Below, one piece after another: positions 42,593 through 51,583 of a stretch of 64,000 nucleotides of DNA. Numbering within the stretch: position 1 is the first letter of the stretch; the number at the start of each line of letters is the position of its first letter. The position numbers and the translations under genes are program-made. The notes below the pieces were generated by a model. That model was not told the DNA's origin, made no database searches, and saw only the letters and a list, made by a program, of their open reading frames with translations. Origin of the DNA: Io17-Chloro-G2 sp034420695 (GTDB lineage Bacteria > Chloroflexota > Dehalococcoidia > Lucifugimonadales > UBA3495); NCBI GenBank assembly GCA_034420695.1, contig DAOULB010000002.1, forward strand, positions 62,001-126,000. The letters are read 5' to 3'.

Positions 42593-42618
42593 GCGGGAGC
42601 CATTGTGCAGGCTCCCGC
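42593..42618 (-). terminator. Hairpin downstream of the 42785 SBP gene
   Basis: Nine-base perfect stem GCGGGAGCC/GGCTCCCGC, loop of eight. A second, larger structure is just upstream (42667-42710). Neither has a U-run. Confidence 0.5.
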
Positions 42619-42666
42619 TGCCATCGGCCACTGCTTGGAAGCGCCCTTTGGCCACGCCTCAACCCT

Positions 42667-42710
42667 GGGGCTCCCCGCCTGCCGTTGAAGGACGGCCTTC
42701 AAGGAGCCCC
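42667..42710 (-). terminator. Nested hairpin downstream of the 42785 SBP gene
   Basis: Outer arms GGGGCTCC/GGAGCCCC (42667-42674 and 42703-42710) enclose an inner GCCGT/ACGGC hairpin at 42681-42696. It lies 75 bases past the SBP stop. Confidence 0.5.
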
Positions 42711-42784
42711 GGTCCTTGGTGTATCGTTTGATTGACGCGGCCTTATCCGCCGTCTCTCTGACCCTCCAGTTCGATGTACCCGGA

Positions 42785-44545
42785 TTACTGTACCGGCCGG
42801 ATGAGCTCCGGGTTGTAGTCGTCGCCCAGTCCGGGGGTTGGAGTCATGGAAGCGATGGTCTTCTTGTTGAAGCCGAAGGTCTGGTCGCACCACCACAGTG
42901 GAATGGCCTCCATGTTGGTGGCTTCCCACACCATCCACTCGCTGATGAGATCGGCCCGCTTTGCGGGGTCGCCCTCGGCCTCTATGGCCCTGAACCGCTC
43001 GTCATAGTCGTCGCGCAGGATGGTGTCGTTCCAAGTGCTGTCCCGGCTGAACCTCACCCAGGTCAGGCTGCCGCCGTCCACCGGGTTGGTGCCTCCAAAG
43101 TTATAGATACCTGGGATGGTGTTGCTCCGGTTCTCCTCGGTAGTCGCTGCCTGCTCCAGGTTGCGGCGTTTTACGTTCAGGCCAATGGCGTTCCAGTACT
43201 GGACCATTGCATCCCACACCTGCTCTGCAGGGAGGCCGGACGTTGACCTGGGGCCGGCGGTCCAAGTTTCCTCCCAACTTCCGTCCAAGGGGATGCCCGC
43301 CTCGGAGAGGATTCTCTTGGCTCCCTCGGGGTCGTACTCGAACTCAATCTTGGCTTCGGGGACAGGGTTGTAGCCAACGGCCGCCGGCGGGATGTAGCTG
43401 GTGGCCACGGTGCAGGCGGGCGCAAGGGTATCCACGATGGCCTGCCGGTCGATGGCCATGCCGAACGCCAGCCTAACCTGGGGATTGGTGTATGCCTCCA
43501 CCTGCTTCTGACGCTCGGCGCTGGCGGGTTCTATGGCCTTGTCGTCCTTGAACTTCCCTTCGCCTTCCGCACGGCCTTTGATTATCGGCGAGTTGGGCCG
43601 TGGGAACATCAGGGAGGAGCCGACGTAAGACTGCTTGGAGCGGGCCAGTTCCAAGTCGGGGTCGTCAATCACCTGCTCCAATTGGTCGCCGGCCAGTCCC
43701 AGCACTATGTCGGCCTGGCCCTGTTTGAGCATCAGGAACCTGGTGGTGGGCTCGGGTATTTCCAGCACGGTGATGGACTTTACGAAGGGTCCCTCACCCC
43801 AGTAGTCCTCGTTGGCCTCGAACACCAACCTGTCGTCCTTCTTGAACTCCACGAACTTGAAGGGGCCGGTGCCGACGGGGTGGTTCTGGAAGCCCTCAAT
43901 GCCCTGCGCCTCGTAGTAGTCCTTGGGGACTATTTCCAAGGTGCCCCTGCGCATGCTGCTGAACAGGGATGGGAAGGGCTTCTCCATTATGAATCTTATG
44001 CTGTGGTCGCCGGTGCTTTCGAAATCGAGGATGTTCCGGTGGGACGAGGCATAGGTGTGTACGCTTCCCTCTTCGCCGCCGAAGCCGTGGCCCACGGTCT
44101 TGTAAGTGAACTCAACGTCCTGGGCGGTGAACGGGTCGCCGTTGTGGAAGCTCACCCCCTCCCGCAGGGTCCAGTCCACCGTCTTTCCGTCGGGCCCAAC
44201 CTCGAAGCCGGTAGCAAGAGACGGGTAGTGGCCTTCGGGGCCCAGGTTACGCAGGGCGTCAAAGGTGAACACGTGGAACCGCTTGTCGGAGTTTGCCTTG
44301 AGCCGGGTAGGGTCCAGTTCCGCCAGCAAGCCGTCGGAGACGATGGTAATGTCCGCGGTAAGACCCACGTCCGCCGGCTCTGCCGGTGCCTCGGTGGGGA
44401 CCGCAGTGGGGGCAATGGTAGCGGTGGGCTCCTCTTTCACCATCGTTTCACCCGTTCCCGATGGTTCCGGAGTTGCCGAGCCGCCGCAGGCCGCTACAGC
44501 GGCCAAGATGAGTAGGGATGCCAACAGGACTGCTGTTTTTAACAT
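42785..44545 (-). CDS. ABC transporter solute-binding lipoprotein, family 5
   Basis: 586-residue lipoprotein receptor. The signal peptide MLKTAVLLASLLILAAVAAC ends at lipid-bearing Cys20. A Gly/Thr/Glu-rich linker follows, then the SBP_bac_5 domain with SLATGFEVGPDGKTVDW, FTAQDVEFTYKTV and VRLAFGMAIDRQAIVD. It is a very close paralogue of the 46117 gene, nearly identical over long stretches including the signal peptide and C-terminus (DDYNPELIRPVQ). GGAGGTG precedes the ATG by five bases. It is of a different subgroup from the 36159/38176 pair. An amidohydrolase gene separates it from its twin. Confidence 0.93.
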   Translation of the reverse strand: MLKTAVLLASLLILAAVAACGGSATPEPSGTGETMVKEEPTATIAPTAVPTEAPAEPADVGLTADITIVSDGLLAELDPTRLKANSDKRFHVFTFDALRNLGPEGHYPSLATGFEVGPDGKTVDWTLREGVSFHNGDPFTAQDVEFTYKTVGHGFGGEEGSVHTYASSHRNILDFESTGDHSIRFIMEKPFPSLFSSMRRGTLEIVPKDYYEAQGIEGFQNHPVGTGPFKFVEFKKDDRLVFEANEDYWGEGPFVKSITVLEIPEPTTRFLMLKQGQADIVLGLAGDQLEQVIDDPDLELARSKQSYVGSSLMFPRPNSPIIKGRAEGEGKFKDDKAIEPASAERQKQVEAYTNPQVRLAFGMAIDRQAIVDTLAPACTVATSYIPPAAVGYNPVPEAKIEFEYDPEGAKRILSEAGIPLDGSWEETWTAGPRSTSGLPAEQVWDAMVQYWNAIGLNVKRRNLEQAATTEENRSNTIPGIYNFGGTNPVDGGSLTWVRFSRDSTWNDTILRDDYDERFRAIEAEGDPAKRADLISEWMVWEATNMEAIPLWWCDQTFGFNKKTIASMTPTPGLGDDYNPELIRPVQ

Positions 44546-44904
44546 TTTTCCACCTCCAATCGTTTGGACCTTGCCAGATGGTCTAAGACGCCCGTCTGCT
44601 GCCTTGGGTTTCGGTGGGTGGCCGGATAATCGGCCCCGGATACAGTCCGGGGTCGCTCTTGTTGATATGCGGCGCCCGCGCCGAGTCCTCTGTGCTGCCT
44701 ACGTGGAACAGGTGGATGGTATTTTCCAGGGCTTTGTCCCGAAGGCACCTCCTGTTGGTAGTCTAGAGTCTTGCGGCAACTGCCGGTCTTGGACCGGGGT
44801 CTGGGGACGGGTACAAAATGAGCAGAGGACCCCTGTGTGCGGGGGCCCTCTGCTATTGGTAGTTGACCGAACTGATGCCCCCGCCTTCTGGCAGGCGGGG
44901 TTCC
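44546..44904. other. 359-bp intergenic region
   Basis: It holds the strong hairpin of the upstream amidohydrolase gene (44821-44854). About 270 bases after that lead to the 42785-44545 SBP gene, enough for its own promoter. I see no convincing -35/-10 pair and no protein. Confidence 0.5.
44821..44854 (-). terminator. Strong hairpin after the 44905 amidohydrolase gene
   Basis: AGCAGAGG pairs with CCTCTGCT and CCCC with GGGG, with one mismatch and a seven-base loop. On the transcribed strand it is followed by CATTTTGT, a short U-rich stretch, making this one of the better terminator candidates here. Confidence 0.7.
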
Positions 44905-45999
44905 CTACTTGCCGTTGGGAGCCAGCTTGTAGAACCGAAGGGCGTTCCGGTGCAGGATGGCCTCCTTGTCCGAGGCTGTCAGCCCCTCGTTCTCAAGTAT
45001 CTCCTCGATTTCTTCCTTGCAGGTCTCGTTGGTCACTTCATGGGGATAGTCCGACGAGTACAGGAAAGGCTCGCTGCCGATGCGCTTGATGGCGTAGGCC
45101 AAGTCCGGCTCGTCGCCTTCAACCCCGATATACAGCCTCCCTTCCTTGATGTGCTTCAGCATGTATTCGCTGACGCTTTCGTCCACCCGGGGTCCCAACA
45201 GGTCTTCTCTTATCTGGTACTCGGAGTGGGAAGCGTGGGAGCCGGAGAAGCGCTCCATCGCCATCAGGAACCAGGCCACGCCGCCCTCCAGGAAGGCTAT
45301 CCTGATGCCGGGGAAGCGGTCGAAAATGCCGTTGAAGACGATGCCGGCCAAGCTGATCATGATGCCCATCGGGTGGCCCATGGCGTGCACCGGGGCATAC
45401 ACGTTCAGGTGGTCGAAACCCATTCCGCTGTGGCAGCCGCCGTGGATGGACAGGCTGCAGCCAAGCCGCTCGGCCTCCTCGTAGATGGGCCAGTATTCCT
45501 TGGAGCCTAAGTGGTTGGGGAGGCCCATCGAAGGCATCATTGCCCCCAGGAAGCCCAACTCCTCAACTGTCCGGGTGAGTTCTTTCACCGCGGCGGCAGG
45601 CTCCTGCATGGGAATGAGTCCCATGCCCTTGAAGCGGGGGCTTCTTGCCACGTAGGTGTTGTACAGCCAGTCGTTGTAAGCCCGGGTGACGGCGATTGCC
45701 CAGTCCTGGCTCACAATCTTCCCATAGGCCAAGGCCGTGGTGGGGTAGAGCACCGTGGCGTCTATGCCCACGTCGTCAAGGAAATCCATCCATTCGTCGG
45801 GGCCCACTTTGCCCCGGCCCGCCGCCGGCGTCTGCACCATGTGGGCGGAGTGAAGGTGGTCCAAGGGCGGGAAGAGGCCGACGGGATTGAAAGGCCCTGC
45901 GTCTTTGTACAGGGGGGGCAGGTACTGGGAAATGCCTTCGCCATCTTCCTGGATATGGCCGTCGGCATCCAGAACGACCTCGAGATTCGCTGTCGCCAC
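44905..45999 (-). CDS. Amidohydrolase-2 family protein
   Basis: 364-residue TIM-barrel metal enzyme. Its first motif is VLDADGHIQED (Asp-x-Asp-x-x-His, a variant of the usual). LSIHGGCHSG follows mid-chain, and FLYSSDYPHEVTNE carries the conserved Asp near residue 315. It is more distant from the 22003 and 41313 enzymes than those are from each other. It starts with a GTG preceded by a full AGGAGGTG site. It lies between the twin solute-binding protein genes (42785 and 46117), so it likely acts on the imported ligand or its product (inference). Decarboxylase or hydrolase activity cannot be separated by sequence alone. Confidence 0.87.
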   Translation of the reverse strand: MATANLEVVLDADGHIQEDGEGISQYLPPLYKDAGPFNPVGLFPPLDHLHSAHMVQTPAAGRGKVGPDEWMDFLDDVGIDATVLYPTTALAYGKIVSQDWAIAVTRAYNDWLYNTYVARSPRFKGMGLIPMQEPAAAVKELTRTVEELGFLGAMMPSMGLPNHLGSKEYWPIYEEAERLGCSLSIHGGCHSGMGFDHLNVYAPVHAMGHPMGIMISLAGIVFNGIFDRFPGIRIAFLEGGVAWFLMAMERFSGSHASHSEYQIREDLLGPRVDESVSEYMLKHIKEGRLYIGVEGDEPDLAYAIKRIGSEPFLYSSDYPHEVTNETCKEEIEEILENEGLTASDKEAILHRNALRFYKLAPNGK

Positions 46000-46038
46000 G
46001 GTTACACCTCCTGGCTCAGAGCTTGGTTTGGCGCCAAA

Positions 46039-46059
46039 GGGCCGGTGATGGTCCGGCCC
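46039..46059 (-). terminator. Hairpin between SBP and amidohydrolase genes
   Basis: Seven-base stem GGGCCGG/CCGGCCC, loop of seven, the second of two hairpins downstream of the 46117 gene. Confidence 0.45.
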
Positions 46060-46068
46060 CTATGTGGG

Positions 46069-46096
46069 ACGGCGGCTGGTGTTCTCCAGCCGCCGT
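46069..46096. terminator. 11-bp perfect hairpin downstream of the 46117 SBP gene
   Basis: Stem ACGGCGGCTGG/CCAGCCGCCGT with loop TGTTCT, 20 bases past the SBP stop. On the plus strand it is followed by TTTTG; on the transcribed minus strand the T-tract is on the entry side. It may mainly stabilise the SBP mRNA end and limit read-through into the amidohydrolase gene. Confidence 0.6.
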
Positions 46097-46116
46097 TTTG
46101 AATTGCTTTCCGCTGG

Positions 46117-47892
46117 CTACTGCACCGGGCGGATGAGTTCCGGATTGTAGTCGTCGCCCAACCCTGGGGTTGGAGTCATGGAGGCGATGGTCTTCTTGTT
46201 GAAGCCGAAGGTCTGGTCGCACCACCACAAGGGGATGGACTCCATGTTGGTGGCTTCCCACTCCATCCACTCGCTGATAAGCTCGGCCCGCTTCGCGGGG
46301 TCGCCCTCGGCCTCTATGTCCCTGAACCGCTCGTCATAGTCGTCCCTGAGGATGGTGTCGTTCCAAGTGCTGTCCCGGCTGAACCGCACCCAGGTCAGGC
46401 TGCCGCCGTCCACCGGGTTGGTGCCGCTGAAGTTGTAGATGCCGGGATGGGTGTTGCTCCGGTTCTCCTCGGTCACCGCCGACTGTTCCAAGTCCCGGTG
46501 CACCATGTTCAGCCCGATGGCGTTCCAGTAGAGGACCATCTGCTCCCACACCTGTACTGCAGGGAGTCCGGAAGTGGAGCGGGGAGAGGCGGTCCACGTC
46601 TCATTCCACGAACCGTCCAAGGGAATGCCGGCCTCGGAAAGAATTCTCTTGGCTCCCTCGGGGTCGTACTCGTACTCGATCTTGGCTTCGGGGCTGTCGT
46701 TGTAGCCGAAAGCCGCCGGCGGGATGTAGCTGGTGGCCACGGTGCAGGCGGGAGCCAGGGTATCCACGATGGCCTGCCGGTCGATGGCCATGCCGAAAGC
46801 CAGCCTGACCTGGGGGTTCTCATAGACCTTGACCTGTTCCTGCCGCTCGGCGCTGGCGGCCTCGATGGCCTTGTCGTCCTTGAACTTCCCTTCGCCTTCC
46901 GCACGGCCCTTGATTATCGGCGAGTTGGGCCGGGGGAACATCAGGGAGGCGCCGACGTAGGACTGCTTGGAGCGGGCCAGCTCCAAGTCTGGGTCGTCTA
47001 TCACGCCCTTAAGCTGGTCTCCGGCCAGCCCCAGGACAATGTCGGCCTGGCCCTGCTTCAGCATGAGGAACCTGGTGGTGGGCTCGGGAATCTCAAGAAC
47101 CGTGACGGACTTGACGAAGGGGCCCTCACCCCAGTAGTCCTCGTTGGCTTCGAAGACCAGCCGGTCGTCCTTCTTGAACTCCACGAACTTGAAGGGGCCG
47201 GTGCCGATGGGGTGGTTCTGGAAGCCCTCAATGCCCTGCGCCTCGTAGTAGCCCTTCGGGACTATTTCCAAGGTGCCCCTTCGCATGCTGCTGAACAGGG
47301 ATGGGAAGGGCTTCTCCATGATGAACGTTATTTGGTTGTCGCCGCTGCTCTCGAAATCGAGGATGTTCCTGTGGGAAGAGGCGTAGGTGTGCACGCTCCC
47401 CTCTTCCCCGCCGAACCCGTGGCCCACGGTCTTGTAGGTGAACTCCACGTCCTGGGCGGTGAATGGGTCGCCGTTGTGGAAGCTCACCCCCTCCCGCAGT
47501 GCCCAGTCCACCGAAAGGCCATCCTCGCTCACTTGGAAGCCGGTGGCCAAGGACGGGTAGTGGCCTTCGGGCCCCAGGTTGCGCAGGGCGTCGAAGGTAA
47601 ACACGTGGAAACGCTTGTCGGAGTTGGCCTTGAGCCGGGTGGGGTCCAATTCGGCCAGCAAGCCGTCGGAGACTATGGTGATGTCTGCGGTGAGACCCAC
47701 GTCCGCCGGCTCTGCCGGAGCCTCGGTGGGGACTGCGGTGGGGGCGATGGTAGCGACGGGTTGCTCTTGCGTCATCGTTTCACCCGTCATCGTTTCACCG
47801 GAACCCGACGTTTCCGGCTCGGCCGTGCCACCGCAGGCCACCACAGCGGCCAGGATGAGTAGGGACGCCAACAGGACTGCCGTTTTCAACAT
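46117..47892 (-). CDS. ABC transporter solute-binding lipoprotein, family 5, twin of the 42785 product
   Basis: 591-residue lipoprotein receptor. The signal peptide ends at Cys20 (AAVVACGGT) and the linker contains a five-residue tandem duplication (GETMT GETMT, about residues 30-39). That duplication exactly explains the five extra residues over the 586-residue twin. The SBP_bac_5 domain is otherwise collinear (FTAQDVEFTYKTV, VRLAFGMAIDRQAIVD, DDYNPELIRPVQ). Substitutions concentrate around the C-terminal lobe near residues 480-510. The start is the ATG at 47890-47892 with GAGGTG. It lies downstream of a Rieske oxygenase gene. Confidence 0.93.
   Translation of the reverse strand: MLKTAVLLASLLILAAVVACGGTAEPETSGSGETMTGETMTQEQPVATIAPTAVPTEAPAEPADVGLTADITIVSDGLLAELDPTRLKANSDKRFHVFTFDALRNLGPEGHYPSLATGFQVSEDGLSVDWALREGVSFHNGDPFTAQDVEFTYKTVGHGFGGEEGSVHTYASSHRNILDFESSGDNQITFIMEKPFPSLFSSMRRGTLEIVPKGYYEAQGIEGFQNHPIGTGPFKFVEFKKDDRLVFEANEDYWGEGPFVKSVTVLEIPEPTTRFLMLKQGQADIVLGLAGDQLKGVIDDPDLELARSKQSYVGASLMFPRPNSPIIKGRAEGEGKFKDDKAIEAASAERQEQVKVYENPQVRLAFGMAIDRQAIVDTLAPACTVATSYIPPAAFGYNDSPEAKIEYEYDPEGAKRILSEAGIPLDGSWNETWTASPRSTSGLPAVQVWEQMVLYWNAIGLNMVHRDLEQSAVTEENRSNTHPGIYNFSGTNPVDGGSLTWVRFSRDSTWNDTILRDDYDERFRDIEAEGDPAKRAELISEWMEWEATNMESIPLWWCDQTFGFNKKTIASMTPTPGLGDDYNPELIRPVQ
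47771..47800. repeat. 15-bp in-frame tandem duplication in a lipoprotein linker
   Basis: GTCATCGTTTCACC occurs at 47771-47784 and again at 47786-47799, period 15. The duplicated codons read GETMT twice. The twin gene at 42785 has one copy. Confidence 0.92.
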
Positions 47893-48056
47893 TTTTGCAC
47901 CTCGGAAAATTTTGACACCTTTGCCAGGCCCAGAACCATCTTGGTTTGTTGCCTTGAGCCGCGCCACCGCTTGTCGGGGTTGGGCCTGTTCCCCGAGTTA
48001 ATGCCCGTCCGGCAGAGGGCCCCGAGACCCCGCCGGCCGGCTCGTTCGACGCTGCC

Positions 48057-49325
48057 TTATACCTTCGACCAAGCCTCCTCTATGCCGGGAATCAAAGGGC
48101 TATAGGGCGCTTGGCCGCTGCTCAAGCTGCCGGCTCGCGCTGAGTCCTCCAATGAGCGCTCTTGGAACAGGTGAATAATCTCATTCTGGGCCGGGTCCCG
48201 GAACGTGTTCATCGGCTCTCCGCCGTCCTCCACCAAGGCCATCTGCTCCCGCAGCATCCGCCGGTAGAGGATTATCCCCTTGTCCGACTCCCCGAGCTTC
48301 TCTTCTCTCCGGTCGGCAATGCCTCCCTGGGTCACCCAAGCCATCAGGTCCTGGCCCAGCACGAAGTCGGTTACGAACCGTCCCGTCTCGTCCTTGAGGG
48401 GAATCTCGTAGAAGGGTATCTCCTCCTGCTCGTCTGCCGTTTCCCCAGGAGGCGGCGGGTAGACGCCGTACATCAGGTGCCACGTATGCGTGTCGTCCAT
48501 GGGCACACGGATCTGGAAGTTATGCCCCACCCGCAGCATTGTAGGAAACACAATGGGGTGCCCGATGCGCCACATGGGATGGGACTCGTCAAATCCCTCC
48601 ATCACTCTTCGCTTGATAATCCCGTGCTCGAACACGTCGAAGCCAATCTTCTTGTGGGTGCTGCCGCTGGTCACCGCCCCCAAGGAGTTGGTGTTGACCG
48701 CGCGGCCGTTGCCTCGTCCGGGCATCGGCTGATCGGCCCTGCCCCGGCGCTGCCACTCATAGTCGAAATACTTTCCGTGGAGCCATTCGGCATGGGTGGG
48801 GTCCAAGGAATTCTCCATGGCCTGCATATAGTTGCAGGGGATGACCGTCCAGCCGATGTCCCGCACCACGTTGTCCATGACGAACAGGTCCCAGCGGGGC
48901 AGCAGGGGGACCGGCTCGGGCCCCAAGTAGGCAAAAATCAGGCCGCCCATTTCCTCGGCAGGGTACCCTTTTATCTTCACCCGGCTGGGGAAGGTGCTCT
49001 CCGGGGATTCGGCGGGCATCTCCAGGCACTGGCCGGTTCCGTCGAAGAGCCAGCCGTGGTAGGGACAGCGCAGCCCCTCGTTCTCCGGAATGCCGTACTC
49101 CATGGAGATGCGGCGGTGGGGGCATGTGTCATCGATGAGGCCATAGTTCCCCTTGCGGTCCTTGTACACTACCAGAGACTCACCCAGAATCCTGACCGCC
49201 TTGACCGGGTTCCGGTTCAACTCGGCCACCGCAGCCACGGGGTGCCAGTAGCGGCGCATCAACTCGCCCATGGGAGTGCCGGGTCCGACCCTGGTCAACC
49301 TCTCGTTTTGCTCAACCGTAAGCAT
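48057..49325 (-). CDS. Rieske oxygenase, phthalate-4,5-dioxygenase-like (alpha3-type)
   Basis: 422-residue single-component-type oxygenase of the phthalate dioxygenase group. Rieske ligands: Cys68/His70 (TCPHRR) and Cys87/His90 (CPYHGW), 16 residues apart. The iron site LDPTHAEWLH gives Asp175, His178 and His183. Such enzymes form alpha3 trimers, need no beta subunit and take electrons from an FMN/[2Fe-2S] reductase, which is not encoded nearby. AAGGAG lies six bases before the ATG. It is downstream of the ABC ATPase gene (57 bases) and upstream of a solute-binding protein gene, linking import to oxidation. A close paralogue is at 53992. Confidence 0.92.
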   Translation of the reverse strand: MLTVEQNERLTRVGPGTPMGELMRRYWHPVAAVAELNRNPVKAVRILGESLVVYKDRKGNYGLIDDTCPHRRISMEYGIPENEGLRCPYHGWLFDGTGQCLEMPAESPESTFPSRVKIKGYPAEEMGGLIFAYLGPEPVPLLPRWDLFVMDNVVRDIGWTVIPCNYMQAMENSLDPTHAEWLHGKYFDYEWQRRGRADQPMPGRGNGRAVNTNSLGAVTSGSTHKKIGFDVFEHGIIKRRVMEGFDESHPMWRIGHPIVFPTMLRVGHNFQIRVPMDDTHTWHLMYGVYPPPPGETADEQEEIPFYEIPLKDETGRFVTDFVLGQDLMAWVTQGGIADRREEKLGESDKGIILYRRMLREQMALVEDGGEPMNTFRDPAQNEIIHLFQERSLEDSARAGSLSSGQAPYSPLIPGIEEAWSKV

Positions 49326-49382
49326 GCGTAACTCCTTGGAGCATCATCGTCGGAACTTTGGGGGAAGCTAGGAGAACTGTTC

Positions 49383-50414
49383 CTACGGCACCGCCGCTGC
49401 CTGGGACTCCCGAAGCCAGCAGGCGGCCAACTGTCCATCCGCCACGCTGAAATATGGAGGATATTCCTGGTGGCACCTGTCATGGACGTGGTCGCACCGG
49501 GGGGCGAACCGGCACCCCTGGGGCAAGGCGTCCAAAGCCGGTGGTTGACCTTCTATTGAGCGCAGCCGGTCGGTGCGCTCGTCCAGTTCCGGTATAGATT
49601 CAATCAACGCTTGGGTGTATGGGTGGGAAGGGCTGGTCAACACTTCCCTGGCATTTCCGGTCTCCACTATGCGCCCGGCGTACATGACCGCTACCCGGTC
49701 GCACATGCGGGCTACGATTCCAAAGTCGTGGGTGATAAATATGATGGCGAAACCCAACTGGCTCTGCAGGTCTTTCAACAATCGGAGATATTGTGCCTGG
49801 ATGGTCACGTCCAGTGCAGTGGTGGGCTCGTCAGCTATCAGCACCGAGGGGGCCAAGCTGACCGAGATTGCCCCCACCACTCTCTGCTTCATTCCGCCGC
49901 TCATCTGGTGAGGAAATGCCGCCAGCCGGTCCTTGGGCGCCGGCAAACGCACCCGCTCCAATACGTCCAAGGCCTCGTTGGTAACCGCTTGGGCGCTGTT
50001 TGGCCGGTTGTTGCGGCGGTTCTTCAGCAGGAGAACCTCCCGAAGCTGCCGGCCGATGCTGTACACCGGGTTCAGGGAAGTATGGGGGTCCTGGGGTATC
50101 CAAGCTATCTTGGCCCCACGGACCTGCTGCATTTCGCCTTCGGAGAATTGGAGAAGGTCATCCCCCTCCAGGACTATCTCGCCGCCGACGGTGCGGGCAA
50201 TGGGTTGAGGCGTCAAGCGGAGCAGAGAGAGGGCCGTCATGGTCTTGCCGCTTCCGGACTCGCCCACCACACCCAGGCTTTCCCCCCTGCGTAGCTGGAA
50301 GCTGATCCCGTCAACAGCCTTCACTACCCGCTCTTCGACGAAGAGGTAGGTACGCAAGTCCCGCACGTCCAGCACCACTTCGCCGTCTCTGTTTTGGGGT
50401 TGCACGACTGCCAC
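49383..50414 (-). CDS. Opp/Dpp-type ABC transporter ATPase, DppD/OppD-like
   Basis: 343-residue ATPase energising family-5 solute import. Walker A GESGSGKT is at 51-58, signature MSGGMKQR at about 171-178 and Walker B VLIADEPTTALD at 191-202. The C-terminal oligopeptide domain carries GCRFAPRCDHVHDRC cysteines typical of OppD/DppD. It starts at a GTG. It is the third gene of a B-C-D set read from 52522 to 49383, with 212 bases between the permease and this gene. The matching F-type ATPase is 5.6 kb upstream at 56067. Confidence 0.92.
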   Translation of the reverse strand: MAVVQPQNRDGEVVLDVRDLRTYLFVEERVVKAVDGISFQLRRGESLGVVGESGSGKTMTALSLLRLTPQPIARTVGGEIVLEGDDLLQFSEGEMQQVRGAKIAWIPQDPHTSLNPVYSIGRQLREVLLLKNRRNNRPNSAQAVTNEALDVLERVRLPAPKDRLAAFPHQMSGGMKQRVVGAISVSLAPSVLIADEPTTALDVTIQAQYLRLLKDLQSQLGFAIIFITHDFGIVARMCDRVAVMYAGRIVETGNAREVLTSPSHPYTQALIESIPELDERTDRLRSIEGQPPALDALPQGCRFAPRCDHVHDRCHQEYPPYFSVADGQLAACWLRESQAAAVP

Positions 50415-50626
50415 GGCGAATTGAACTCCCTGGCTCTCTGAAGTATCAAGGGGCCGGAAAACTATCGCTGGAAACTAGCACAACGCCAAGGATACTGTCA
50501 AGGAAAAAACCTTCCGGCCAAAGCTGCTTGGAGGGGGTTACAAGGCCCTTCCCAGTAGGCCCCAAGCGCGGCCCCAAGGCCTTTCCGGCTTGGAACACCC
50601 GGGCCCGGTGCCCTCTCAGACCTCTG

Positions 50627-51535
50627 CTAGATGCGCCTCCGCAGCCGGGGGTCAAGGCGGTCCCGGAGCCAGTCCCCCAACAGGTTCACGCTCATCACCG
50701 TCAACAGGATCGCAACACCCGGGAAGGTGATTATCCACCAGGAAGTGGCAATGTAGTCCCTGCCTTGGGATATCATTATTCCCCAAGTGGGGGTTCCCGA
50801 GGGAACGCCGACGCCGATGAAGCTGAAGGCCGACTCAGCCAGCACCGACTGGGCGAATATCAGGCTGAGGTAAACGATGACGGTGTTGCGCAAGTTGGGG
50901 AATATGTGCAGCAGCATGATTCGGAGGTGGCTGCAGCCGTGCACCCTGGCCAGGGACACGTAGTCCGTTTCCTTGATTATCAGCGTCTCACCCCGGGTCA
51001 TGCGGGCGAAGTGGGCCGAATACAGTGTGCCCAGAATCAGGATGACGTTCACTGGAATGATGCCGAAAAGAATGGGGCCCGCTCCCACCGTGGCCGCCAC
51101 CACCAGCGCAACCATGATGGAGGGCAAGGTCAACTTCAAATCGGCCAACCTCATCAGCAATTCGCCAAAGAAGCCGCCGAAATAGCCGGCTATGATGCCG
51201 TATGCCGACCCCACTATCGCCGCCAGCAGCGCCGCTGCCGCTCCCACCAAGAGCGAAATCCTGCCAGCGTAGAGTATCCTGGTGAATATATCGCGTCCAT
51301 TGCCGTCAGTTCCCAGCAAGTGGGAGGGCGATGGGGTCGAAAGGCTCTGTCTCAGGTCGAAATCATTGGGTGTATACGGGGTGAACACCGGGGCAAATAC
51401 CGCCAGCACCACCATCAAGGCAAAAACGCTGCCGGACACCACCGGCCAGCGCCTCAGCGTCCTTCGCAGGCGGCCTACCCTGTTGGCCAGTGGGCCCGGA
51501 ACCGTTCTTTGAATTTCCTGCTCTACTGCGGCCAT
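50627..51535 (-). CDS. Opp/Dpp-type ABC transporter permease, DppC-like
   Basis: 302-residue inner-membrane subunit. There is an N-terminal cytoplasmic tail, a first helix (VFALMVVLAVFAPVF), the LGTDGNGRDIFTRILYAGRIS segment that marks DppC/OppC (landmarks LGTDGNGRD), five further helices and the EAA-type loop YVSLARVHGCSHLRI. I prefer the ATG at 51533-51535; a GTG at 51563-51565 would add ten residues and run through a REP-like hairpin. It pairs with the DppB-like gene 48 bases upstream. The C-terminus LLGDWLRDRLDPRLRR is typical. Confidence 0.92.
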   Translation of the reverse strand: MAAVEQEIQRTVPGPLANRVGRLRRTLRRWPVVSGSVFALMVVLAVFAPVFTPYTPNDFDLRQSLSTPSPSHLLGTDGNGRDIFTRILYAGRISLLVGAAAALLAAIVGSAYGIIAGYFGGFFGELLMRLADLKLTLPSIMVALVVAATVGAGPILFGIIPVNVILILGTLYSAHFARMTRGETLIIKETDYVSLARVHGCSHLRIMLLHIFPNLRNTVIVYLSLIFAQSVLAESAFSFIGVGVPSGTPTWGIMISQGRDYIATSWWIITFPGVAILLTVMSVNLLGDWLRDRLDPRLRRRI

Positions 51536-51542
51536 GGGACTG

Positions 51543-51577
51543 GCCCTCACCCTTGCCCTCTCCACCGGGAGAGGGGG
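51543..51577. repeat. REP-like dispersed element, second copy
   Basis: GCCCTCACCCTTGCCCTCTCC with an eight-base stem CCCTCTCC/GGAGAGGG (51556-51563 and 51568-51575) around ACCG. It is related to the element at 14728-14766. It lies between the two permease genes and could tune their relative expression. Confidence 0.6.
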
Positions 51578-51583
51578 TCTTTG

